Below are positions 49,086 through 61,867 of a stretch of 64,000 nt of DNA, piece after piece. Numbering within the stretch: position 1 is the stretch's first letter; every line of letters begins with the position of its first letter. The notes under the pieces are model-generated. The model had not been told where the DNA came from and made no database searches. It saw nothing but the letters and a program-made list of their open reading frames with translations. A program made the position numbers and the translations under genes. The DNA comes from Cranoglanis bouderius (Eukaryota > Chordata > Actinopteri > Siluriformes > Cranoglanididae), in assembly GCA_023630585.1 (NCBI GenBank), contig CM042562.1, positions 12,521,184 to 12,585,183 of the forward strand, given 5' to 3'.

Positions 49086-50242
49086 AAACAGTACACTATA
49101 CTACCTTATGATAATTCCTGATACTCACTGAACACTATACTCCCTTATGCTCATCCCTTATACACCCTTAACACTACACTCTCTTATCCCTTATACTCAT
49201 GAAACACTATATTCTCCTAGCCTCATCCCTTAACACAACATTATCCAAATCTATTATAATTGCAAAACACTATGTACCCATATCCTCAATCTTATATGCA
49301 CTGAACACGAAATGCTCTTATTCCCATCCCTTATATTCAACAAACGCTGTACTCCCATAACCAATTCCATTATAACCACAGAAAAATACAGTTCCTTATA
49401 CCAAACCCTTATACCCACCAAAGACTATACTACCTTATATTCACCAGATACTCTTAACTTTATCCCTTATACATGCTGAACACTATACTCCCTTATTCAA
49501 ATCCCTTATAACCACAGAGCAATATAAACACTTGTAGTAACATATATAACTATATTGCACTTATACTATATTATATAACTGTACTTACTTAAAAACAACC
49601 CTGGTACTTACCAAACCATACTCCCTTATATTTAACCCTTTAACCCCCTATTTCTTTATCCACATGCTCACTCAACACTATACTAAGGTCATGTCAACTA
49701 ATATTATATTCCTTTATCCTTCGTCCTCATCTCTTATTCTCGCCTACCACTATATTTCCTAACATAAATTTAAAACTCATGCAGGTTTGAAAATACTAGC
49801 AGGCTAATCTAGGACGTAGACGCTTTGGCAAACTGCCAACTGAAAAGCAGACGTCAATATTGCTTAAAATATATGTAAAGACAGCATGATTAATGAAATT
49901 CTTCTATTGCAAAGTGCATGAGAACAACATCAAATTGATTGAGAAGTGTTTGTATGTGTGAGAGAGAGAAAGAGAGCGAGAGACAGAGAAAGCATACTAG
50001 AAAGATTAATCACTCTCTGTCTGAATGTGGGAGTGTGTGAACAGACATGTGAGAGTCTGCCACTGGTATTAGTAAGGCAATATTTTCCAGTCTCTTTCTG
50101 ATGCCAGCATTTCTGTCACTGAAATCCTAAGACTCCCGGTGGAGAAGGGCACACGGATCCTCTCTAGTACCATCGCTTCACTTAATCAGCGTTGTACATC
50201 CAGGCACATCTCCATGGTAACCATGTGCTCTTAAGGAAATAG

Positions 50243-50300
50243 GTTTAAAAAAAAAAAAAAAAAGAAAAAAAGAAAGAAAGAAAGAAAAAATAAAAAAGAA
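50243..50300. repeat. Poly-A / GAAA purine tract
   Basis: A-rich and AAAG units over about 58 bp. Confidence 0.9.
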
Positions 50301-50679
50301 GAGGATGTTCCTTCTTCTTTGGGAATCCCTGACTATGTACAGAGGAAGAGCAGCTAGTTTTTATACACAGCTGATGGGGCATGACATTAACCTCATCTCG
50401 AAGATGCACGATGGAGTTCTGCCTTATGAGCTTAATTAAAGTGTCAAGTCCAACTTTGAGCTTCAACAAAATGTCATTTACTATTTAAAAAAAAATGACT
50501 AGAGGATTCCAAGGAACATTTACTAAAAGTACTTTACTAAAAGTAAATGTACATACAGGATTAATATGGATACATAATGGATGTGTGGACACAAGCATTC
50601 TGTCTGTCTACATTTTCACAGAAAGAGGGAAGGAAAATAAACAAATAAAAGACATGAGATACAGCACAATGTTATGATA

Positions 50680-51398
50680 CAGTGCTGTGAAAAAGTATTC
50701 CTGATTTCTGTTTTTATGTATATCTCACACTAAATAATTTTAGACTTTCAAACGAAATACAACATAAAACAAAGGCAACCTGAGCAAACACAGAATACGT
50801 TTTTTTTTTATTGAAGCAAAAAAGGGAACCTATCGCCCATGTAAAAAACAAACAAAACAAAAAAATACCTAATTGCCCCCTTATACTTAAAATCTGGTAA
50901 AAGCTTTAGCAGCAATAACTGCAACCAAACGCTTCCAATAAATGGAGATCAGTCTTTCACTTAGTTCTACGACTAGGACTATGCTTTGGATCATTGTCTT
51001 GCTGCATAATCCAGTTGCGCTTGAGTTTCAATTTATGGACTGAAGACTGGACATTCTCCTTTAGGATTTTCTGGTAGAGAGCAGAATTCATGTTTCCTTC
51101 AATTATTGCATGTTGCCCAGGCCCTGAAGCAGCAAAGCATCCCCACACCATCACGCTTCCACCACCATGCTTGACTGTAGGTATGATGTTCTTTTTGTGG
51201 AATTCTGTGTTCTGTCTTCCAAACAGTTCCACTTTCGATAACTTTTTTGCTTCAATAAATAACATTATCATCATCTAAAAACTGTATTTTGTGTTTACTC
51301 AGATTTCCTTTGTTTTATCTTAGTTTTAATTTCTGAAACAATTTAGTATGATATACACACAAAAAGAGAAATAACCAGGATACTTTTAAACAGCACTG
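50680..51398 (-). mobile_element. Tc1-like element, internally deleted (CAGTGCTGTGAAAAAG family)
   Basis: The left end TA-CAGTGCTGTGAAAAAGTAT and the right end CAGCACTG-TA form eroded inverted repeats with TA on both sides. It is a family I recall as frequent in teleosts. About 700 bp remain of an expected 1.5 kb or so. The third acidic motif of the transposase is deleted. Confidence 0.85.
50957..51230 (-). pseudogene. Tc1-like transposase, central fragment
   Basis: The minus strand reads SKVELFG, then IPTVKHGGGSVMVWGCFAAS and later IMQQDNDPKHS, covering the region between the first and second catalytic aspartates. The first aspartate motif (SDET) and the SPDLNPIE motif are missing, removed by two deletions. 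A remnant of the C-terminus follows to the left near 50890-50945. It is inactive. Confidence 0.85.
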
Positions 51399-52204
51399 TA
51401 TGTATTTATCCAGTCCTGTGATTATTTAACTGTTTTAATTTGCAAGTAAACAAGGCCAACGTAATCTCACAATCTCAATCAATACAGCTTGGATGGCTAA
51501 AATCACCCATGAGTAGCAGATATAAGTGCTTACACATAACCATCTGTTTAAAAATGAAAAAAAAAGCAAGACACACTCCTTGTGTAGGAGTAACAAGACA
51601 GACTACACTATTATAAAGTGAGTGTGACAACCTCGCTGTATGCAGAGCTCATCCAATGCAAGATCAGGAATCCCACTCTGTTAAACCACCACCTTGTTCG
51701 ACGCATGCTGCATGTCCACTGCCTGAATGCTCCTCAGAGTGAAATAAATAGCCCACCCATGACTAACACTATAAAACAATGCCACACTGTCAACCAGTCA
51801 CGGTACTTGCTGTTCTGAAAAGATGTCTGGATCCGTTGTGGTTTCACAGTGAAACAATCCTTGGCTAAACAAAAACCTTTAGAAATGGTTGGAGTTTACT
51901 ATACACACACACACACACACGTGTTTAATATCCACTTGATAAGACACCGTATACATTTTAAGCAACTGTACTAAAAACTACATGACGTACAAAGAAATAA
52001 CGTATGATTTGTTTTTATTTATGCATTAGTTTAAGCTTGTAATTACAAGGACACACATGAATGACGGATGAAGGTGGAGGGCAATGCATGCGCACTCACG
52101 TGTGTGTGTGTATGCTTGCATGGTAAGGACAGAGCTGATGTCATTTTGCATTCTGACTCAGCACTTTCAGTCTGAGCGGTGAAAAGACAAAGTGACTGCA
52201 ATGC

Positions 52205-52261
<57 letters not shown>
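52205..52261. repeat. (CA)n microsatellite
   Basis: 57 bp of pure CA repeat. Confidence 0.98.
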
Positions 52262-52263
<2 letters not shown>

Positions 52264-52935
52264 AAATAAGGAATCCACACCTCTGGAGAAGCTAAATCGC
52301 TGATTTATCAGCTAAATCGCTGTTTAAGCACACAAAGGTTCATAATTCACTGGGTGTCTAATTTATTATCTAAACTGTTCTGTAAGACTGAGTGTGGGAC
52401 TCCCTGTATGATATGTGAGAAAATGACGCTTGTAACACAATGCTCGAAATCAAATTTAAAACAGACCGGGCCAACAATTAAGACTCGAATACTCTAGTGC
52501 CGTAAAACTTCAACTCCACCATAGACAAGAACACTCACATTTCCTTCTACTAAGAAAACCCATTTACTCTAAACTTACAGTGAAAGTATACAGACAGTTC
52601 CTGAATTCTGTCTATAATCGGTTTAATTATTATTATTATTATTTTTTTTTTACAGAACACCAATAAATCCTATAATAAATCCTAATAATTCCTCCTTTTA
52701 GATATAGAGCTACGTTTTCAGAGAATAATGAATAGCTACCGGTTTAGTTTATTACACGTTTAATGTATCATCTTTGGCTGTAGATTTGAACTGATGTTAA
52801 ACAGTCACACGTTATAAACATTAACTGAGATTTCAATACCTGCCCCCAGATTTCAGTTAGGATTGCAGTTGGAGTAAAACTTTTCTGTTATTCCGTTTTT
52901 CTTCTGTTTCTACTACTACTTCATTAAAGATTCTG

Positions 52936-53425
52936 AGCATCTAAAAATTCAGAGCATTTCAAAGTTCGGAGAATATATTTAAAAAAAAAAAAAAAAAAGA
53001 AAAAAAAAAGAAAGAAAAATCGGAGCATTGAAAGAGTCTGGGCATTTCGAGATTCCAAGGATTTAAAGATTCCACTCCGCATTTCAAGACTACAGGCATT
53101 TCAAGATTCCACTCCGCATTTAAGGATTTCAAGCATTAAAAGATTTCAGGTGTGTAAAGAGTCTGAGCATTTCAGGATTCCAGGCATTTCAAGATTCCAT
53201 TCCACAAGATTCCAAGCATTTGAAGTTTCCACTCTTGATTTAAAGATTCCATTCCGCATTGAAGGATTTCAAGCATTAAAAGATTTCCAGCATTTAAAGT
53301 GTTCAGGCATTTAAAGAGCCTGAGCATTTCAAGACTCTGAGGATTTCGAGATTCCATTCCGCATTTACAGATTTCAATAATTTTAAGATTCCGGGTATCC
53401 AAGGATTCCGAGCATTTCAAGATTC
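52936..53425. repeat. Degenerate ~17-20-bp minisatellite (GCATTTCAAGATTCC)
   Basis: Imperfect units such as GCATTTCAAGATTCCACTCC and GGCATTTAAAGAGTCTGA recur through about 490 bp, interrupted by an A-rich tract at 52979-53018. The overlapping minus-strand ORF (53172-53513) with repeated LEMLR/LNAGNL-like phrases is a repeat artefact. Confidence 0.85.
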
Positions 53426-54851
53426 CATGCCACATGTACAGTAGTTGAAAATCCCAATTTTTGTCCAGTAAGCTGCAGCAACAAAACAGACAGGTTTTCT
53501 CAGACCTCCACACTTGTGATACAGTTCATATAGACAAATCTTTAAAAAAAATAAAAAATAAATAAAATAAAAACGACAACAAATTATTCCTTCTCTTCCA
53601 TTAGAAAGCATCATCGGCATTGGAATTCTCAAGCTCTTGATGACAGGGAGAGCGCTTCCTCTGCTGTGTCACTCTGAGGTATTCCCTTAAATATGATGAT
53701 GCGTAAGCAGCAATGAAAATTTAAACAGCATTTGGCAGTTTACATCTCACTTACACAAACACAAATAAAGAGCATCCAAGATGTAAGTAAATATTGGCTT
53801 TAGGCCACAATGAGCTCAGTGTAGTGACAGCTCTGGGAGACTGGTGACACGGTTACACCGCACTTTCGATGTGAAGACTGATAGACCGCACTCAGCATGT
53901 CCAACACAGCAGGGTGTGTGCGTGTGTGTGTTTGTGTGTGGAGTAACATGATTTGCCAAGAAAAAAAGCTGTGCAAAATGACAAACCTCTCACACACACA
54001 ACCTAAACGGAAAAAAAACAAAAACAGACATCAATGCACCATAATTTTGGCTGATTTTTGTGACGCACCCACACTTCGGCTAAAGTACCCGCGCCATTAG
54101 ATGTTCTTGAAGGCTAAAAGGAAGAAAAGTGTTATAACTGTACAAAGCTATTGTACATCTACACACTGCACCACCACGAAAAACCTTTTAAGAGTGGCAA
54201 CAATAGTCTGTTGCATAAAGCGCTACAATTTTATAACCTGCATTTTTCCGCAGAAGAAACAAAACTTGGAATACCTACAAAGACCTGTTATTAGGAAGTG
54301 TTCCTGCAGAAGTTTGAGTAAGAGGGAGCGGATTTGAGAGAAGTTTTCAAAGTCTGACGTCGCTGTTTGCAATATGCAGGCTATACCAGGAGCCAGGGAC
54401 ATTATGGCAAACTGCAGTAAATTAACAAGAACTGGAGCCAATATTGGATAAAAGAGAAGAGAAGAATCATGGTTAATGAAATTCTTCGGTTCCGATGGAT
54501 AAAAATAAATCGATCAATGAATAAACAAACACGTCAACACATTAAACAACTGGAGTACTTGGGTGTTACTGAAGCTGAACTTTAGAGCTGGGTCAGGAAA
54601 AATAAGTAAGAAGTACGAGGAAAAGTAAGAAAAATAATTTGGCTTGCTAGCTTTTTTGATTTTGAGAAAGGTAAAAACAAACAAAAAAAATAAAATTCAA
54701 TTTTCATTTTTACAGACTGCTCGTGCATGCATCTGGGAAGATTACGTCATATTTCACCTGGGGATGATTATTTGCATTTTATCAGTATAAAGACATTCCA
54801 GAAAGCACTCCATCTTTTCTATTGCGTCCTACCAAAACCAACTTAAAGGTA

Positions 54852-54980
54852 CAGCGCCCCTGGAGCAGAGAGGGTTAAGGGCCTTGCTCAAGGGCCCAAC
54901 AGTTGCTTGGCGGTGCTGGGGCTTGAACCCCGCCCTTCTGAACAGTATCTCAGAGCCTTAACCGTTGAGCCACCACTGCC
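54852..54980 (-). repeat. tRNA-derived SINE, short copy
   Basis: Read on the minus strand: GGCAGTGGTGGCTCAACGG (A box), GGGGTTCAAGCCCC (B box), GGGCCCTTGAGCAAGGCCCT, then CTCTGCTCCAGGGGCGCTGT. It stops before any long tail. It has the same head type as the other SINEs but is a distinct subfamily at the B box. Confidence 0.88.
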
Positions 54981-56067
54981 AAGGACTCGGGGTTTTACGC
55001 TAAGTTACTTTGTTCCTAGCAAACCCACATGTTCATGTGACCACAAGTCCTACAACAAACACTTATAATAAAGGACAAAACAATCAGTTTATATTAAAAA
55101 TGATGTATATGTAATATGCAAGGAATTTTGACTGACAACCACGTGTACGTCACGAACACACTCCCATCTCTGTTATTTATACAGACATCAATTATCCGTA
55201 CGAGTCGATCACAGATTACTACAGACGGCCCCCGGCTGCATTACTTAAATACGAGTATGGAAATTTCCCGAGTCCAAACAGTACTTAAGGTGTGAACTAC
55301 CTGAGAATAAAGCAACAGATAGGAGTTGTTGTGGGAAGCAGTATTACAGCAGTATAAAACCATGTGGTAATAAATCAGTTTTCAACTGTCAGTGGTGAAA
55401 AGCAGCAGTTTGCTGACAGGCTGCTCTCAGCAGAATCTCTCGCATCTCGTCAGCACCATCACAACGAACGCACACAGGAAACGCATACTCGCATTCACAC
55501 ACACAAACTTTATCCATACTCAACACAAATCATTTCCACTTCTACTATAGCCAAGTGTTAAACAGCTGAACAGGAATGCTAAGCCTGCAGATTGTGCTGA
55601 CGTGTGTGTGTGTGTGTGTATGTGTGTGTGTGGAAAAGCAGAGGCAGGAAACGGAGAAAGGCAGAGGCAAGTGTCTGTAGTGTTTATCCACCTGTTTATA
55701 TGTAAATTTTGTACAAGAGAACCTGAATGGTGGTAGTGACGATGATGGCCAGGAAACAAAAAAAGAAAACTGCATTAAAGCACAGCTAAAGACACGGTTT
55801 TCAAATAGCTAACTTTTTACGGATGGCTTGTATAGATTGATATTTAGAACTAATTTGTTATAACAGCACAAACACAACATTTTCTAGCATTTCTGATACT
55901 TACGCTATCCTTCCATAATAAAAGCGTATAAGCTCAATACAAGTGTATCTGATCGGTCAGGGAGTGTTCGTTCATTTTCTATAAAAGCAGCTCCAACAGT
56001 ATCTCGAATGACAGGTTGATATCAATGCACTCGTTTTAATACTTTACCATTTCTACAGCAACAACTC

Positions 56068-56753
56068 AGGGCTTTTCACATGTGAAATAGTTAACCCTGG
56101 GCCATTGTAAACCCCGAGTAAATGGAATCCTGGGTTATCTTGTTTCACACTGCTCATAATTTACCCGGGGTTAACAATTAAACCTGGGTATTCATAATCT
56201 GGCGTTTCACACTGTACGTTACTAAACCCTGGGTTAATGTACTTATTTGCATATTCGCGGTGTCGACGACCATTTTCAATAACGGCTTGTCTCGCGCTTT
56301 CGCATCAGTGAGAAAAAAATATCGCCATGCAAATCCTCCTTGGTTGTTTTAACCGTCCTGTGACGCACACAGGCAAGGAAACAGACATTATTTATTTTAT
56401 TTTTCCCCTCAAATGCTGCAACTACTGTTTACATAACACACAGGGTTTCCGTTTCTGTACAAAGCACGTGATATGAGGCACGCGCTGTTCAATTTCTGAT
56501 GGGTCGTCTGTTGCTACGCATTCAGCCGTAACATTCTAACACCGTATCATTTCACACCGTACACGTTTGGCACCGCAATGCGGGGTTAACGCCGCAAAAG
56601 CGGTGCCGACCCTGCTTCGGAGCAGGGTTTCATAACCCCGGGTTAAAAAACGGTGCTAACCCCGCTTCTAAATTACAAGTGTGAAACGTTCCTCTGCCCA
56701 GGGTTAAAAGCGGGGTTTAGAACGATGATAACCCGGGGGTTAAGCGAAGTGTG
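56068..56753. mobile_element. GC-rich inverted-repeat element with many GGGTTA/TAACCC words
   Basis: The left end GGGCTTTTCACATGTGAAAT and the right end CGAAGTGTGAAAAGCCC are inverted. Just inside each is a TAACCC/GGGTTA word (GTTAACCCTGGG on the left, CCCGGGGGTTAAG on the right). More than ten GGGTTA, TAACCC or CCGGGGTTA words in both orientations fill the element, along with repeated TTTCACAC. There is no ORF of note. It is probably a non-autonomous DNA transposon of unknown superfamily. No target duplication could be settled by eye. Confidence 0.65.
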
Positions 56754-57473
56754 AAAAGCCCGCTCTTCTATGGTGGACGCGCCACGTAATAAGGATAATA
56801 ATTACATAAACAATAAAAACGTGCTGTAATTTAACAAAGAGAAACATGTAATTGTTGTTACGTGAAGCACATTTATGGAAGGAGTCTCCAGTGTCAGAAC
56901 TTTTTAACAGTTAATAATTTATTTTTTTTAGTGTCTTGTTAACTTTAAGAGAAAGAATATAAAGAGAGGCTGGGCAGTGCTATAATGTAAGTCTAAATTA
57001 AATGTAATGGTTAAAAGACAGAACGTGAATTAAAAAAAAATAAAAAATGTAATCATATAAAACACTTGGGAACATGCTTTTTCAGGAAAATAATCCGCAA
57101 TGGAGTGGTAGTGCTTCACGTCAGGTTGTATCACACTTCCCAGTCATGGATTATTTTCCTATGACAGCACAAGTGTTTTATTCCTTACATTATAACTAAA
57201 ATGTATCAGGTGTAATGATGTTATGATTGTGTATTACAGTTTCTTTGTGACTTCTTTGCATGAACATACAGCTGCCCAGATTTCCTTGAAACTTTTCCTT
57301 AAAACAGAAGGAAACATAATACACAGTCATGTCCTGTATTAAAGTTTTATAGCCACAGCACAACAAGCTGGACCTTCTCGACAAAGCGCTCTAAAATACA
57401 GACACACTAACCTCCCACACTCCTCCTCCTCCTCCTCTCCTGCTCGCTCAAACACCCCCCCCCACCCCCTCTC

Positions 57474-57476
<3 letters not shown>

Positions 57477-57554
<78 letters not shown>
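57477..57554. repeat. (CT)n(CA)n microsatellite at the edge of the GC-rich block
   Basis: About 28 bp of CT repeat is followed by about 50 bp of CA repeat, immediately upstream of the candidate antisense exon. Confidence 0.97.
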
Positions 57555-57555
<1 letters not shown>

Positions 57556-57559
57556 CCTC

Positions 57560-58056
57560 TCAGAGAGTGTGGTGCTGCAGCCACAAGATGAACCTCTTGC
57601 ACATGCCGTTGCTAAGATCCGGACTTCTGCGCTGCATCCCGTCCCTTTTGCGTATGTGCATGAGTGCGAGTGTGGGGGTGTGTGTGTACGTGTGAGTGTG
57701 TGAGACTACGGCTTCACGCAGACATAGCGGCATATCGGACTGGAGCCGGAGACTATTCTGTGCTTGGAACCTCTGTCTTTGTGGATGTGTAAGGGAGGAG
57801 ATGAAGTGACAAACGAGTGGCGTGTGTCCTCTGTGCGACTCGCAGCATGGCAGCCCTTCTTCCGTCTCTCCCGTGCGTTCGTCTGCCCTTTCTCGCCTCC
57901 TCTTGTGCTCCGTCTGTCCGAAGCCTGCTGCACTGAGAGAGTTAGAGCAAGACAGCGAGAGGGAGAGCGAGCGCGCGCGCGAGAGAGAGAGGGGGGACAT
58001 GCGCTGGCCAGAGCGGCGCTCTCTGCCTCAGCTCCGTCACTGACCCGCATCTGGAG
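57560..58056 (+). promoter_or_regulatory. Candidate antisense promoter and 5' untranslated exon (insyn2a-like position)
   Basis: This is the most CpG-dense stretch of the window (for example GAGCGAGCGCGCGCGCGAG near 57966). It shows the purine and pyrimidine runs common in vertebrate 5' leaders. It ends with CATCTGGAG|gtgagttt at 58056/58057, a near-consensus plus-strand splice donor. No long plus-strand coding frame is present. The longest obvious upstream frame starts at ATG 57588 and has 35 codons (MNLLHMPLLRSGLLRC...). The start of transcription cannot be placed. Known biology: INSYN2A/FAM196A is nested antisense in mammalian DOCK1. I infer this may be its leader exon. Alternatives are an antisense lncRNA or a minus-strand internal dock1 promoter. 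Confidence 0.45.
57588..57695 (+). CDS. Short upstream ORF in the candidate leader exon
   Basis: 35 codons run from ATG 57588 to the TGA at 57693-57695. The start is hydrophobic and leucine-rich (MNLLHMPLLRSGLLRC) and the end runs into a GTGTGT repeat. It is probably an incidental upstream ORF of a 5' leader. It may not be translated at all. Confidence 0.15.
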   Translation: MNLLHMPLLRSGLLRCIPSLLRMCMSASVGVCVYV

Positions 58057-58639
58057 GTGAGTTTAATCCTCATCTTTCGTGTGCATCGCCGAGTCCATTT
58101 CTATCTTCTCAGATCATATACACACAGTGCTTTGATAGGAGGACTTCTCGGTGTGCTGTTTCGACCAGGAAATAATCGTTTTTAAAGTTTGCTTAAAGCA
58201 ATTTAGTATATTCTCTGAAATCAGAGATGACATCAGCTGAGAGGCGAGTGTTTCTTTGTGTTTTACACTGGGGATGAAACAGGGTTAAACGAGGGCGCGA
58301 GAAAAAAAAAAGTGCATTGAAAAACAGAGAACGTGACCGTGGGGAGCATGATCACGATCATGCGAGAATGACAATATGAAAGTCTGTGACTGGAGGAATG
58401 CCTGCTTTATGAGTATATACCTTTTTGGGATGGATTATCGAAGCACTGCAGCTTTTCACTCAACACAGCAGGAATTCATTTAAATGCAGTTCACATACAT
58501 TCCTAGCAATGCTGATAATCCTAACAGTAAAAAAAAAAGAAAAAGAAAGAAAGAAAGAAAAGAACAAAGAGTTAACAAGAGATGCATACTGCACCGATCA
58601 GAGCACACCTCTAGCCTATGCATGCTGGGGATGTTTTTT

Positions 58640-58640
<1 letters not shown>

Positions 58641-58689
<49 letters not shown>
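58641..58689. repeat. (GT)n microsatellite
   Basis: About 46 bp of GT repeat directly after a T run. Confidence 0.97.
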
Positions 58690-58691
<2 letters not shown>

Positions 58692-60084
58692 CTGGATGAA
58701 GACTCTTTAATTGAAGAGTAATCTAGATTCATGCACTGCCATGAAGCACAGCGTGCACTCAAGGAGCAATGCAACAGATCTGCCATGCCTAATGTCCTCC
58801 AAACGCAGACACACACAGCGTCTTCCATATCAGAACACAAAATAGGATTTCATACATATCCATGGACACACAAAAGAGTATAACGAAGTGCACTCGTATG
58901 CACGGCAGAGAGAAATAGAGGTTTTAGCTTTCTTCCTCTCCAAAAAAACTGACTGTCCTTCATTCACAGTGGACTGCACCCATCACACGTCTCTTCCACC
59001 AAATCGACCTCTAACCTCATAATCCAGATAACGTCCTCCCCGGAGACACAGCCAGCAAGGCAGGAGAAGAGAAAAAGTTGCATATTACAGAGAGCATGGT
59101 TTCACAGGAGAGAGCACGGCACTTAGGAAGCAGCCCACATGAAGTGAAACTATGATCAGTGGGGAAAAAAGAGCAGGAAACCTCTCCGGCCCCCACGCTG
59201 AGGACTCTCTCACTCACCCACGCATGCACAGAGACAGACACACACACACAGGCGTCGCCCACCACCGATGTGTTCACTCCAGCCAGATGTTGGCTTTCAT
59301 GTGGTAATGGGTTTATTTATTAAGAGCCTTTTTCTCCGCCTGCACTGACAGTTTTAAAGAGAGACAGAGGTGTATATAGCATACTAAAGAGATCCCAAGC
59401 ACACCTGAGACCTAATCATTCTGCAGTGTGTGCGTGTGTGTATGTGTGTGTGTGTGTGTCCATGTGCATATAAACCCGCATATGAAGGTCTGCCCTCAGG
59501 AAAACATGTCTGGCATGGCTCAAGTAACATCAACATCGTGCTGCCAGGATTTGTATCATGCAGTACTTGTGATGTCCAATCAATCCATAAAGTCATCAGA
59601 TGTGTGGATTTGGCTCTGACCTGCAGCACATTGGATTTGAAATGAAATACAGGCAAAGGCCTCCTGGGTTCACCTGGTTTTATTCTCTCTCCTGATGATC
59701 AGAATGGCAGCAATCTTGGATGTCTGAGCTCATGCAAATGGAAAAGAGCAAATAAGTGCTGCATGATCACCATATATAAAAGACATGGTGGCTGCATGTG
59801 TTTCAGAAGACGCACGTGTCAGGCTTCACTGTAATGTGCAACTGTGCAATAGACAGATTAAAATGGGAAAGAGGAGCATTTTTAAGCCTATGTGTCATTT
59901 TAAATCCAGTGTATTGCAGTGCAGAATGCAGTGTGTGCATACCCTGGTGTATGGAATTTTGGAACATCTGGAACATTTTGGAACATCATGGATGGACGGA
60001 TGGATGGAAAGAAAGAAAGGAGGAAAGAATGATGGTATGAAGGAACAACAGATGAAGTTAGTCGATGTAACTGGAGATGACATG

Positions 60085-60825
60085 AGGAGATGACGTGAGG
60101 AAGTGGAGTAAGGAAGTGGAGTGTGGAGATGGAACAGGAGATGGAGTGAGGAGGTTGACTGAGGAGGTGGAGTGAGGAGGTGGAGGAAGGAGAAGGAACA
60201 GGAGATGATATGAGGAGATGGAGTGAGGAAGTGAAGTGAGGAAGTGGAGTGAGGAGATAGAACAGGAGATGATGTGAGGTGATGGAATAGGAGATGAAGA
60301 GAGGAGATGGAGTGAGGAGATGGAACAGTAGGTAACGAGAGGAGATGGAACAGGAGATGGAGTCAGGACATGGAGTCAGGAGATGGAGTGAGGAGATGGA
60401 ACAGGAGATGATGTGAGGAGATGGAACAGGAGATGGAGTGAGGAAGTGGAGTGAGGAGATGGAGTGAGGAGATGGAGTGAGGAGATGGAGTGAGGAGACG
60501 GAGTAAGAAGATGGAACAGGAGATGATATGAGGAGATGGAGTGAGGAAGTGAAGTGAGGAAGTGGAGTGAGGAAGTGGAGTGAGGAAGTGGAGTGAGGAG
60601 ATAGAACAGGAGATGATGTGGCGAGATGATGTGAGGTGATGGAATAGGAGATGAAGAGAGGAGATGGAGTGAGGAGATGGAACAGTAGATAACCAGAGGA
60701 GATGGAGTGAGGAAGCGGAGTGAGGAAGTGGAGTGAGGAGATGGAACACGAGATTATGTGAGGAGATGGAACAGGAGATGATGTGAGGAGATGGAACAGG
60801 AGATGATGTGAGGAGATGACATAGT
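60085..60825. repeat. 13-bp purine-rich minisatellite (GTGAGGAGATGGA)
   Basis: More than 50 units of GTGAGGAGATGGA mix with GGAACAGGAGATGATGTGAG and AGTGAGGAAGTGGA variants. The plus strand has almost no C. A higher-order segment (about 60215-60370) recurs at about 60540-60700. The 128-codon minus-strand ORF is a repeat artefact. Confidence 0.93.
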
Positions 60826-61866
60826 GATCAGGTTATGGAGATATTGAGGAATATCACATGCATCACTTGTTTCACTCTACATCATGCTGATGTTACTAAG
60901 AGTGATCAATGCCAGTATGTTGTCCTGAGCCTGAGAGATATCTTTGACTTCTGAGCCACTCAGCGTGCCTCTAACCGAAGGGTATTTCCATCTCGTCTCA
61001 GTCAAGATCACAACCCATAATCCAATCAAACCCTGACTAGCCTCTTTTCTGCTAAGTGACAACTTAAACCAAATCCATAGGCATTATCTCTCCCATCACC
61101 TGCACTCATCACGTAAAGGCTTTATATCAGATATGCACACGATACTGATCTCAGTTAGCTTCATCAATGTGTGTAAAAGTAAACAGCTTATTCTGAGGGG
61201 GAACAGTGCAGTGCTTCCTGTTTAATCTCATGCAGTGGGGTCCTGGATCTTTAGACTGCTTTCCTCCACAAACACCAAACCGGGTCCATCATGAAAGACC
61301 ACCATGCATCTCTCTTTCTACCCTTCGGTCTGTCAATCCACGCTCAGTCGTTCATTAGCGCACGTCTCACTTATCATCATCATCATCATCTCCTCCCTCA
61401 TTATCTCTGCTCATCTGTGCTCCACTCTCGTTAGGGGGATGAAATGGCTGCATTTTGGAGTAGGCGCGCTGCAGGGGGCTGCTCCTGCTACACATTTCAT
61501 TTCACTTCCACACAGCTGAGAATCGGAGAGCGTGGGAGACCATGAGAGCGTAACAATAAGGCCTACTCAGATAAACAGTCATGGGGGAAAGACGGAGAAA
61601 AAAAGTGGTCGAGCCTCATCCCCGTTACTAATCAGATCTCCTTTGTGCATGAATACTAGAGAGAGAGAGAGAGTGAGTGGCAGCCTACCACACCCTCCTG
61701 ACTTAGACAGATGGTGACTGGTTAAGCAAAAAGACATTTGATAACACCCTAACTGATCCGTTACAACCTTTTTTCCGACTGATTTATTATGAAAATGTGC
61801 TGTTAAAACCCTGAGAAATATCCCAGCAGGATATTTCAGCGGAAATAATATTTCCCACCTTATGCA

Positions 61867-61867
<1 letters not shown>

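Noticed and set aside
53172..53513. 113-codon minus-strand ORF with leucine-rich-looking phrases
   Set aside because: It is produced by the degenerate GCATTTCAAGATTCC array. There is no leucine-rich repeat consensus.
60363..60749. 128-codon minus-strand ORF (HSASSLHLL repeats)
   Set aside because: It is an artefact of the 13-bp purine minisatellite.
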